A DNA stretch of 64,000 nucleotides from Cinnamomum chago (Eukaryota > Streptophyta > Magnoliopsida > Laurales > Lauraceae), in contig CP142452.1 of assembly GCA_038049695.1 (NCBI GenBank), positions 68,453,501-68,517,500 of the forward strand, in the 5' to 3' direction. The translations under genes were made by a program, and so were the position numbers. A model generated the notes under the pieces. The model was given only the letters and a program-made list of their open reading frames with translations. It had not been told where the DNA came from and searched no databases. This document shows positions 1-9,395 of the stretch, piece after piece (the stretch's first letter is position 1; each line of letters opens with the position of its first letter).

Positions 1-954
1 AGATGTTAAACATTGTTTCTGCAAGGCTGGAGCAGTGACTCTCTTCAGTAGGGAAGTTTCTAGGTAGAAAGCAGGGTAGAATGGAAATTGAGGCCTTGTC
101 TAAGTGCTGAAGTGTCCTCACTCCTCAAGTGACCATGACGGCATCCCATTCAGATTTCTCACTGGGAAATCTTTAGAGACACGATAGTTATTTAATAGGA
201 GGGAGATGGTTGAAGCTGATGGGATTATTTAGAATCTATCGCAACGGGATTATAATGCAGGCTTTTTTCTTCTTTTTTTGTAATTTCACTGTTACTGTCT
301 TTTGAAAACTATGCCACACACTCACTGTTAATTACATTTCACTTTTTTTTTTTTTTTTGAAAAACTTTTATACAGAAAAATTTACAATATGCAGCCTCCA
401 TGTGTATAATTTGTTCAGATTTTCACTTTGTGCAAGCTTGCCAACATATCTGATATCTAAATTTTGATATGCTTTTTTTTATCGGTAAAATATTAATATG
501 ATGAGGCACAATTTAGATGGTGAATGCACAGAAATTCACCAATATGGGTGAATCCTAATCATGATTTAAAATTTCAGTGCTGGTCTTTTTGCCAGTTGAG
601 ATCGGGATGAGTCCATGCCACCCGTGCTGTCCATGCCGGACTGGCCCAGCCAGGCCAGTCCTAAAAGGTGTGAATTTTTTTATAAAAAATCAAAAAAATA
701 AGAAATAATAGAAAACCCGGAAAAGTGTGAAAGTTAAGCTATTTGAGCAATATTTTATCTAAAATATAGTGATGTTTAATGTTGTTGAGCGCTGAGTGAG
801 TAGCTGATGGTATAACATATGACTGTTAGTTTTTGTGGATAAATGACATACATAGATTTTATTTAAGCTTAGCTAATTTTGCTAACTCAAGTTACTTTTA
901 GTGAGCCTACCTAGAAGCATAAATACTAACGGAGCTTATTGATTGGACGGCTTG

Positions 955-1295
955 CAGTGGATTAGAAAATATGTAATATCAAGTCTTTCAAGTGATCGTA
1001 GCCTTCGGATTTTTGGTCCTTAAAATTTTGAAAATTTATCTTTTTAACTTAAGGGGTTAGTCATTTTGAGTTTTTTAATGGGATAAATTGGTCAAAATAA
1101 AAAAAAAATTGGAGGGTCTTATTTGGATGTGGATTAGGAATATAAAATATTAAGTCATTCAAATAATCCTATCCTTTGGTTTTTGGTCCTCGAAGTTTAA
1201 GGGGCAAAATTATCTTGTTAACTTGAGGGATAACTCATTTGAGTTTTTTAAGGATATATTGGTCAAAAATGAAAAACAAATGTAGGACCTTATTA
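955..1295. repeat. Diverged tandem duplication, about 172-bp unit
   Basis: Two neighbouring copies share the same order of landmarks: a GGATTAG...AATAT...AAGTC start, then a TTTTTGGTCCT box, a TTAACTT box, a TTTGAGTTTTTTAA box and a TTGGTCAAAA end. The copies cover roughly 955-1125 and 1130-1295. Many substitutions and short indels separate them, so the duplication is old. No coding potential is visible. Confidence 0.7.
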
Positions 1296-1429
1296 ATTTT
1301 TATCTAGTTCAACTATTACTCAAGGGAGATTGTAATAAAAATACAAAAGAAAAGGTGCATTCTTGAAATTGCATGTAAAAACAGGGCCTATTATATATAA
1401 CTCTTAAGAGCAAAAGCTATTTGCATTCT

Positions 1430-1506
1430 ACCTGGAGAGGATTCAAACTCACAGAGTGCAAAACATGTTTAGACATCCTTGCTCACTGAGCTACATTGCT
1501 CTCATA
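1430..1506 (-). other. tRNA-like sequence (pseudogene or SINE head)
   Basis: On the - strand a segment close to a Pol III A box (TAGCTCAGTGAGCAAGG) is followed about 35 nt later by a B-box-like GTTTGAATCC. I could not fold a proper acceptor or anticodon stem, so it is not a working tRNA. It may be the 5' end of a tRNA-derived SINE or a decayed tRNA copy. Confidence 0.4.
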
Positions 1507-1690
1507 GTATTTATATGTGATATCTAATAAATAAACCATTATACATTCCAGAACACACCTTTACTGGTGTTGTTGCCCAACCCAACTCGGTCGTGGCTGG
1601 CACCAAGTTGACTTTAACTAGTCGACTTGGTGCGGAACAAAATTTTAAACTATGATCCTAATCCTCCAATTAGTTGCCAGAAAATCTATG

Positions 1691-2085
1691 GTTCATCATC
1701 ATCATCTGGATTGGTTGCATTTCTTTAAATCTATCATTATTACCTCCATCCATGTCCTATTTGGTCTACCCTTATTCCTTGGTGAGCCATCAACCTGCAT
1801 AGAAAAACACTTGCTCTATGGCGCCGTTGTTGACCCGCCTTGGACATGTCAAAATTATCTGAAATGAGTTTCTCTTAATTTATCATCTATTGATGGTACC
1901 CCTAAACGCTCCTGAATGCTCTCATTTCTTATTCTATCTTTTTCTAGTTTTTTCACACATCCATCTCAACATTTTCATCTCTGCTACACATTATAATCAA
2001 CGTATACTAACAGGATTGAAGGAACAATTTTACAGCACAACTATTAGACCAGCTTTATGGTTAAGAAAGAAATATATCAACTGCC
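1691..2085 (-). mobile_element. RTE-type LINE 3' fragment with inverted 5' piece
   Basis: Read on the - strand, about 1985 down to 1700 encodes the C-terminal part of a plant RTE LINE polyprotein. Recognisable pieces are VAEMKMLRWMC, then SIQERLGVPSIDDKLRET, then HVQGG, with a frame change and stops. The - strand 3' end is the GATGATGATGATG-type tail (+ strand CATCATCATCATC at about 1693-1705), usual for RTE elements. Immediately next to it, 1990-2080 encodes on the + strand the piece that should come just before (LKEQFYSTTIRPALWL...KKYIN). This head-to-head arrangement is what twin priming produces. No clean target-site duplication was found. It is a dead, truncated insertion. Confidence 0.85.
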
Positions 2086-2317
2086 CATTTTTCACAGAAA
2101 AGGCCAGGGATGGGCGGAGGGAATCTTGCAATCTAGGAGATTTGCTGTGCATAGACCATGCACAGTGGGTCATCATGTTAACAGTTTGGATTAGCTTTGG
2201 CCTCCATGTACAAATTAACAAATTGCACATCTTTAAGGGCTAAGCACTGTGTAATTCATCTTTGAAATACTTATAATCATAACAAGTTTTATGATATTTT
2301 AACCTTTCTTCTTATAG

Positions 2318-2750
2318 GTTATTGGCTCCATTTATTTCCTATGGCATTTTCTGGGAAATAGTGAAGCTATGGATTAAGGGATCTAAGGTTATCGTTCTTG
2401 ACATTCCATTGTTGTTTGAAGCTAAGATGGACCATTTAGCAAAGCCCATTATAGTTGTCTGGGTTGACCCCGAAACTCAACTTCAGCGACTGATGGCAAG
2501 AGATGGAATCTCTGAAGAGCAGGCAAGAAATAGGATCAATGCACAGACTCCACTGGATTGGAAACGGACCAAGGCAGATATGGTCATTGATAATTCAGGG
2601 ACATTAGATGAAACTAGAGAGCAGTTTCAGAAGGTCCTAACTCAGGTCACTAGGCCCCTATCATGGTGGGAATTCGGACGATCCAGGAAGGGTGCACTCT
2701 GTTTACTTGTTTCTGTTATTGTAGGCGTTCTTGTATTCCGAAACATATAA
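2318..2750 (+). CDS. COAE: Dephospho-CoA kinase, last exon (partial gene)
   Basis: This enzyme catalyses the last step of coenzyme A synthesis, phosphorylating the ribose 3'-OH of dephospho-CoA with ATP. The exon follows an acceptor at 2316-2317, starts with one base of a split codon, and gives about 143 residues up to TAA at 2748-2750. Visible family hallmarks are LAPFISYGIFWEI, the DIPLLFE segment that follows the CoA-binding region, VVWVDPETQLQRLMARDG, a SEEQARNRI..Q lid segment and the AD.VIDN.G end motif. The P-loop half is missing because its exons are outside the window. After the kinase fold comes a basic stretch (RSRKG) and about 17 hydrophobic residues (ALCLLVSVIVGVLVF), a likely C-terminal membrane tail as seen in other plant versions. 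No sign of decay. The ATT/ATG-like starts inside the exon are not used; the reading frame is set by the splice site. Confidence 0.92.
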
Positions 2751-3756
2751 CATGGGATATGTCTTCTTTGACCATCTGCCTCTATTTTGTTAAGAGGGAG
2801 CCCTGTATTCATTCTTCAACCTTTTGGAACTAGTTCACAGTTAGTTCACAGTTTGTGGTCGCTATGGTGAACTTGGTAATGATTAAAAACATCTGCATAG
2901 AAGACAACCATTCCTCTATGCAATATGTTGTGTGTTATATCAGAGCAGTTACATGATTTTGATCACAAGCCCCTCATTTTATTTTTGGGTCCTAGCCTAC
3001 TCTGGATAAATAATGCCCCTACACAGGTCCAGATTGAGAATTCACTGTACCCTTTCTATTGAATATGAGCCTTTGTGTTGTATGAGCCCATGTCTAAGTG
3101 GAAGGTGCTCAGTATTGCAATCCTGAGGTGGTGGGCTCAAGTCATGTTACCAATATTCTTCAGTCGGCAGGCTGTTGATTGAAGTGTTTGGGTTGGGATG
3201 GGCGTTCAGGGAAGATTTGAGGCATTGTCTGTCCAAGTTGAGGAGCTCCATTTGTACATCTCAGTGTCCAAATTTAATCTGCATATCCTCTAGTCACAAA
3301 CAACAGAAGTCCTGTTACCGGGACCACTCAGTTGCTTCTATCAGAGCATCTGATTAAGTTTGTTCAGACCTGTGGATATCTGCCACACCCATATGTGCAA
3401 TGAGTGAAACTCAATAGTTCTTATGAACTGTCTTTCCATTTTCACCATGTCTCAATGCTAATAGTATGGATCAACATTGGTCTACTAATACTAAAATGTC
3501 CATTTATTGAAATGCTCAAGCTGGTTGGACCATGGCACTCATTTCCTGAAATGTCCATTTGTTTTGAGATGGAAAACAAGGCAGACTTGCTTGTTCTACA
3601 GATAGAGTTTTGATAAACTCATCTACTTTCTTTGGTTTGGGTTTTGTCTGTTTTTGATAAACTCATCTACTCTTTGGTTTGGGTTTGTCATGCATTGGTT
3701 ACTGAGAAAACCTTTCCTCTAAAAAAATATTTGTGCTTACATCCTCCTTTCATTTA
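2751..3756. other. Kinase 3' flank and spacer
   Basis: This holds the 3' UTR of the kinase gene (end not located) and then gene-free sequence. At 3609-3690 a roughly 40-bp unit (TGATAAACTCATCTACT... TTTGGTTTGGGTTT) is repeated twice in tandem. Short open frames here have no recognisable content. Confidence 0.5.
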
Positions 3757-4185
3757 GGCCCTATTTGGTAACTCTAATCTATCTAATAAGAGCTAATTAA
3801 ATTAAGGTCTAATTTTTAAGTTCAAATTTATAATTAAACTGTTTGGTAAAATTATAAAAAAAAAAGGCTCTTATTTTATAATTGAGTGTTTGATAACCAT
3901 CTTAATAAGTCGTCCTCATCGTCTTCCTTGGGATGGTCGTGCCAAGAGAAAAGTAGCAGAGAAAGAAATCGTGAAATGGCTTCCCCGACTTTAGAAAACA
4001 AAGTTACAAAAAAAAAAAAAAAAGAAAAAAGCTACTCAAAGCCGTTTATGTTTAAGAGCTTAAAATTACTTATTTCTAAATATAAGTTCTAATTTTAAAT
4101 CATGATTAGAGTTTTTTCAAAGACTCTAAATTTTAATAAGCTCTAAATCATTTAATAAGTACTAAAATGAGTTACCAAACGGCCC
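3757..4185. mobile_element. Tourist-like (PIF/Harbinger) MITE
   Basis: The ends form terminal inverted repeats: GGCCCTATTTGGTAACTC on the left and GGGCCGTTTGGTAACTC read inward from the right. They are flanked by the target duplication TTA (3754-3756 and 4186-4188). A 3-bp TWA duplication and a GGCC..GTTTGG end are typical of Tourist MITEs. Length is 429 bp. The interior is AT-rich and encodes nothing recognisable. Confidence 0.85.
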
Positions 4186-4188
4186 TTA

Positions 4189-6386
4189 GTTTCCTTCATT
4201 TGAAGCCTTTTTTTTTTTTTTTTTTCTGGTAACTACTGCACTACACCCATGCCTACTCCACTGCCATTTATTTTTATTTTTGTTGACATCTGAATGGTGG
4301 ACGAGTTCATCTTATTTGTCAAGAATAAGAGTCAGCATTCACTATGCAGTATTTATGCATCAATAGTAAATGATCTGTGATTTTGTCATTATAATTTCAT
4401 TTAAAATTATCGGGTTTGCTGTTTTTTTATCCTAGTGAAGTTTATTTTGGATATTTCTTTAGGGCTCATTTGGATTTGAGTTCAAGAGGAGGAATTGAGT
4501 TCAAATTTAGGAGTTGATAATGGCTAAACTCATTGAAGTTTGCCTTCTTAATATTGTAAAATAAAATAGATGGTTATGGGTAATAGTGCTTGGTTTATTT
4601 GATTTTCTTTTTTAGCTGTATGAAGTATGTATGAATTGCAATGAACTTGATGGCAGGCCCTACTACATCCTTTTAATTACCTGCGGTCCATCTACTTGAC
4701 CTTCTAAAAGACCCAACACCTCTAATCACATGACATTACCTATTGATATCTCTTTCCCTGTAATTCATATACGTGGGCAGTTGAGTCACATGTCTAGGAG
4801 ATTGAATGTCTAGCCACATGTGGATAGGGGGACCTAAATCCATCTAATTTATCAGGATGTCCGGCCCACCAAAAGAAGCTGGGCCCATCTACTCTTTTTA
4901 TATTATAGAAAATTTTATATTCTTCTATTTGCTTCCCTTTATAAAACCCAACCCCCCCCCCGCCCCCCCAAACAAAAAAAAAGGCACTGCTTTTGATTTA
5001 ATAGTTCCTCAGTTATTGGATTTTATGATAATAAATTTAACAGTGTATAGCCGTTAAGCTTTAAGGTCTTAGAAGGCTAGAACTAAGGGATAGGATTACT
5101 TGATTGGTGTCCGGTCATCATCAAATACACGAACATGATTGATGCAAATAGCAGATTCTATCAAGCAACCAAAAGGGAACTCACATGATGATTTACATAG
5201 TTCGGCTATGTGCCTACGTTTGCAACCAAAGAGCTTCCCCCTTCCCTTTTAAAGCTAGGGTTTAAGAATTACACATATTTATAACCTTTCCTTTCTTTAA
5301 ACTCGCGAAAACATCATACAAAGACCATAATATCTCCGAATCTGGATTCTGGCTAACCTAGAAGGTCGATCAGATTAACTGAGAATAGATTTTTCTTGTA
5401 CCCCTCATCCACATCCAAACCTATCCATCTACTCTTGTGCCTCTCTTGATTTTCATGTATCCGGGTTCACCCATTAAGAGGGAAAATAGCCAAGCACTAG
5501 TATATGTTATAGGATCCCTGTACCTGGAGCACAGATGGCATCCTCTACCACCTTTGTTTCAGAGAATCCGGACTCATAAGTACAATGTAATGGAATAGTG
5601 AATGGACCCTTTTTTTTTAACTCGCCCAATTGGGACCTAGCCTATAGAATCAACTCAAATTGACTAGGGGTGTCTGAACAAATTTTAGATCTATGAATCA
5701 TGTGTGCTAAAGATAGAGAGTCTAAAACTGAAAACACCCCTCCTCCCTTCAAGGTCCCTATCCAAGAAGACAAGTGGTGTTTTGGTTTGACCAAAATGGC
5801 CATCTCATATCCTGCCCTAGAGCCTAGTTGTTATTCTCTTGGTCTGCTGTTTTAGACATTTTGACCCAGACTAGGCATCATGGGAAGCTTCATATAGATA
5901 TTCCTATCTTGTCATGGGCTTTAATTATTCTTGTAGTGGTAGTTATGATTGCCCATAAATCTTGGTTCTTTACCTAATCTTATCACTTTACCTATTATTG
6001 TTATCTAACCAGTTGGATATAATATAGGATTGTATTAGTCACTAAGTCAATGGTGAAATAAGTTTGAAATTTCAAGTGAAAAAGTATCATATCTACTCTC
6101 TAGTCACTAAATGGATATCAAATCAAACCTAACTCACCCCTCTTCAGACTAACCAAGTTCCTTCTTTGAGCTCTACATGAATTAACCAACTCTATAGACC
6201 AAATCACAAATGTAAAAAAGAGTGATCCTAACCGTCAAAAATGATCTGTCTGCCAGTGATTCAAGTGGGAATTGTAACAATTGGTTTGGAGTTTAGTTAT
6301 AGCCCACCCAATGTTAATGTCTCAGCTTTCTGACTATTTTTAAAGCTAGAGTAACCAATTGATTATTAGCAAGCCTCAGTCTAATA
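4189..6386. other. Spacer without recognisable gene
   Basis: AT-rich spacer with homopolymer runs (for example poly-T at 4209-4225 and poly-C at about 4953-4970). Around 5100-5450 lies a segment of ordinary composition that looks like an old dispersed repeat, but I could not assign it. No splice-consistent coding signal was found on either strand. Confidence 0.5.
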
Positions 6387-6394
6387 AGTAAATA

Positions 6395-6611
6395 ACTCCA
6401 AGGGGTTGGCCAAGTGGTCAGGACCACGGTTCATCTCTCTTCCGGAATTAGAGGTTTTGGCATCGATCCCCAGTTCCCTTTTCTTCAAGAATCGAAGGTT
6501 GAATCCACTAGTGCTACCATCGTGGAGCCACAGGGGTGTTTACCCTACTTCCATCTGGACTGGAGGGATGCCCAAAGGGTTGGAACCCTCCAATAGCAAA
6601 AAAAAAAGAAG
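6395..6611 (+). mobile_element. tRNA-derived SINE (copy 1)
   Basis: The head contains an A-box-like TTGGCCAAGTGGTCAGGACC and, further in, a B-box-like GGTTGAATCC. The unit ends in an A-rich tail (6598-6611). It is flanked by the 8-bp direct repeat AGTAAATA at 6387-6394 and 6612-6619. Length is about 217 bp. A second copy of the same family lies inverted at 8473-8702, which confirms a mobile repeat. The long open frames across it are incidental. Confidence 0.82.
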
Positions 6612-6619
6612 AGTAAATA

Positions 6620-8472
6620 TGAGCCTCGCATTTGTTTGATCGAATTTGTTCATATCACATTTCTCCCTCTGTATGTACACCATTAGATTGATCATGTGTA
6701 AAAGATAAAATTACTTTCCACGCACATGATCAATCCAAACAAATATCCGATTAGAGTGTAATTAGCTCCAGGTCCTACCCGGAGGGGTCCATTTAATATG
6801 ATTGGGGTTTAAACACAAAGGTGGGCCCACACAAGTTGAATCATGTAGATAAATGCCATCAGCATCATGCTGACTTCGGCATGAGGCAATTTCTCCAAAC
6901 AAATATATTTGACAGTAGCAGCACTTAGCAGGCGTGCCACATTGGGTCCCACGGATACTTTGGGAATCTGCACTGGGCCCCACTTCTTGTAAATGTAACA
7001 ATCATAATCATCAGGGTCCTTCATGATCCTGACACTATACATATTATCATAATCCATGGTGCACTTAAATATTTTTTTTTTTTTATTTTTTTTGAGAGAG
7101 ATGGTGCACTTATAATTAAAACTATACCCTAAATGTTTAGTACAATCTAAAGTTGTAGTAAAATATTAGTTGTTTAAATTATCCTACATTGATATATTAT
7201 TTATAGTGAAAGTGGATTGTTACGGTTGATATTAGATTGTTTTTAGAAACTCAAGAAACACTTGAGACAACCCCAGTGTCATAAATTATCCTGCATTAGA
7301 AGATTTCACATTCTTACTTGGTGCAACTTAACTCATTATATAAACTTTAAAACCCACTTGGGAGTTGGTGGAGCGGCACAAGACATGGATTTGCTCCCCA
7401 TGTATTTTATATGAAACCGCCCCAAATTTACCCAATGTGCATTTGTGTGGGTTTATTGGGCGTTGCCGAGGGATTTATCTTATTGCGTCAAAGACCTCAT
7501 GCATACCCACGTCGTCCAAAAATAATACAAACAAAAAAGATACAACAATCATCAAAGGATTTGGATGACATAATAGAGCTAAAATTTGGCACACATGTAG
7601 GTCTCATTTAGATCTTTTGATCAACCACCTTCCCTCTGATAATATTGTCTCAAATGAGATCTACGAGAGGTTGCATGGTGTTCCATGGGCACCTGAAACT
7701 GTTGTTAGATTGTTACCTCTGGTTTTGGTAATAATTTTCTAAACCAAACTTGGATTACTTATTCGTATTTTCAAGCTTTAAATGTTTTAGGGGTATTTAG
7801 GGACCCATTTGCCTAATTAGAATTGCATTCTTAAGATTTTGAAGTGATGAGCCTCATCAAATGATCTTTCCTACGAAATATATGGCTTTTGTATCGTTGT
7901 TATTCTTTTTTATTTCGCTCGCGGTCTTTTCTTTTAACTTTTTTTTTTATTCTTGTAATATATATTATGGCCTTGCAGTGTTTTCTTTTACTTGTAATAG
8001 ATATTATGTCCTTTGTCGTTATTCTCATTATACTTGTCAAACCAAACTGTAATTATTTGTCCTTTGTTGATTTCATTGTCTTTATTGCTAAAGACCCTTG
8101 AACTTGCCACTTTTATATCATCAGTCTTGATTGAAGATGAGATTCACTAAGTCAGTGGAACACGGTTTGAAAATTTAGTCTGCTTTTACTGTTATACTAA
8201 ACAAAAGGGTAAAAATTCAGGCTGCTTTCACTGTTATAATAAGAAAAGGTAAAAATTCAGGCTGCTTTCACTGTAATACTAATTAGTTGGGCTGGACTTA
8301 TTATATGACCTAACCAACCCACGAACGCTAAACAAATTTAAAATGCATAGGATCTTCTTTATTTTCATTAACACAAAATACCCAAGTGTTTTTCTTTATT
8401 ATTATTTACTTACTTGTACCTTTGGTGTCATCTTATCAATACCAATCACTTCATTTAATTGCACTTTTGTTT
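6620..8472. other. Spacer; short tandem repeat near its right end
   Basis: No gene was recognised. At 8168-8283 a unit of about 45 bp containing AAAAATTCAGGCTGCTTTCA and CTGTTATA occurs three times in tandem, the last two most alike. Around 7365-7530 a C/G-richer block may be an old repeat but could not be assigned. Confidence 0.5.
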
Positions 8473-8702
8473 GTTTGTTTTTTTTTTAGCTAACGGAGGG
8501 TTATCGATCATTTGGGCTGGATTAAGTCCTCTGGGCTCAGAGAAAAGACAGGTAAAATCCCTTGTGGGCCCCAGGTGGTAATACAAGTGGACTCAACCTT
8601 CGGTTCTTGAATAGGGAAAAAATGGGGAGAAATGGGGGTCAATACCAAGACCTTTGTCTTCGAAAGAGGGAGGAATCATAGTCTTGACCACTCGGCTTAT
8701 CA
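8473..8702 (-). mobile_element. tRNA-derived SINE (copy 2, inverted)
   Basis: On the - strand the sequence starts with AAGCCGAGTGGTCAAGAC, continues with a CCGAAGGTTGAGTCCACT B-box region and ends in an A-rich tail (T run at about 8478-8487 on the + strand). The order of landmarks matches copy 1 at 6395-6611: GGTCTTGG/GGTTTTGGCAT, then ATTGACCCCCAT/ATCGATCCCCAG, then GAACCGAAGGTTGAGTCC/GAATCGAAGGTTGAATCC. No clear target duplication remains. Confidence 0.8.
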
Positions 8703-9050
8703 ATTTAAAACTTAGGTAATTGTGTGTTTTTTGTGAAATCATAGGATTGATTGTACATGAATACTGTGGATGAAACCGGAAAAAGAGCATTAGAGGCTAT
8801 TTCTTGGGCCTTTTTGTTTGTATGGTAGAATAAAATAAAATAAAATAAAGTATCAAATCAATAGAAGAAAAAAAAGATAACAGAAGGAGTTGGTTGTAAG
8901 AATTTATGTCTAAGGGATATCCAAAAATTTCAAATGTTGTCCCCAAGTTAAATTTATAAAAGTTTAAGGACCTCTAAACATTTGGAAAGCTGAATATTTA
9001 AAAATTTTAAAAATCCTAATACTCAGAAAAGTCAACCTGCAGGGCTGATC

Positions 9051-9134
9051 AGTTTTTTAAACTTACAAATCAAACTAGGATATCCATGTACTAGTTTTTA
9101 AAACTTACAAATCAAACTAGGATATCCATGTACT
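9051..9134. repeat. 42-bp tandem duplication
   Basis: Two adjacent 42-bp units (9051-9092 and 9093-9134), each ending in CTAGGATATCCATGTACT, differ at about one position. The near identity indicates a recent slippage or duplication event. Confidence 0.9.
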
Positions 9135-9200
9135 AAGAAAAAAAATATCAATATCAATGAAGCCCATCAAAAATTCTTGTAAACAAACACCCCTTATGAT

Positions 9201-9386
9201 TAGGGGCGGACCCGGGTATAAGGGTTTGGGGCCGGAGCCCCCACCCATACCCGAAAAAAGCTTAAGATTTCTAAGGATACCCTTGTATATTCTGAAAATT
9301 AACATGTTTCTTTTACATTTGCCCCTTCTCTTAATATTTCTTTTACATAGAGCCCCCCAGAGTTCAATTTTCTGAGTCCGCCCCTG
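9201..9386. mobile_element. hAT-type MITE
   Basis: A 186-bp unit with terminal inverted repeats TAGGGGCGGAC (left) and CAGGGGCGGAC (right, read inward). It is flanked by a perfect 8-bp target duplication CTTATGAT (9193-9200 and 9387-9394). The 8-bp duplication and YAGGGGCGG ends are characteristic of hAT-derived MITEs. It has no coding capacity. Confidence 0.9.
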
Positions 9387-9395
9387 CTTATGATT

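Larger units (their letters stand above)
1..2317 (+). other. Intron (3' part) of the dephospho-CoA kinase gene
   Basis: The stretch ends in a clean acceptor (pyrimidine tract, then TATAG at 2313-2317) that feeds the kinase exon in the middle of a codon. It therefore reads as intron, at least in its right part. I looked for the P-loop and the other N-terminal kinase sequence and saw none, so the earlier exons probably lie left of the window. It contains a diverged tandem repeat, a tRNA-like segment and a LINE fragment, listed separately. How far left the intron extends is unknown. Confidence 0.6.

Noticed and set aside
1652-2243. Two + strand open frames of 71 and 117 codons
   Set aside because: They run over the two oppositely oriented pieces of an RTE LINE; only 1990-2080 is element-coding on this strand.
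3090-3150. tRNA-like string downstream of the kinase gene
   Set aside because: GTGCTCAGTATTGCAATCC..GGCTCAAGTC resembles a tRNA fragment, but no cloverleaf or A box at the right spacing could be formed.
4462-4500. GGGCTCATTTGGATTTGAG as a MITE end
   Set aside because: No matching inverted end was found nearby.
6406-6639. 77-codon + strand frame
   Set aside because: It lies inside the SINE and has no counterpart in the second SINE copy.
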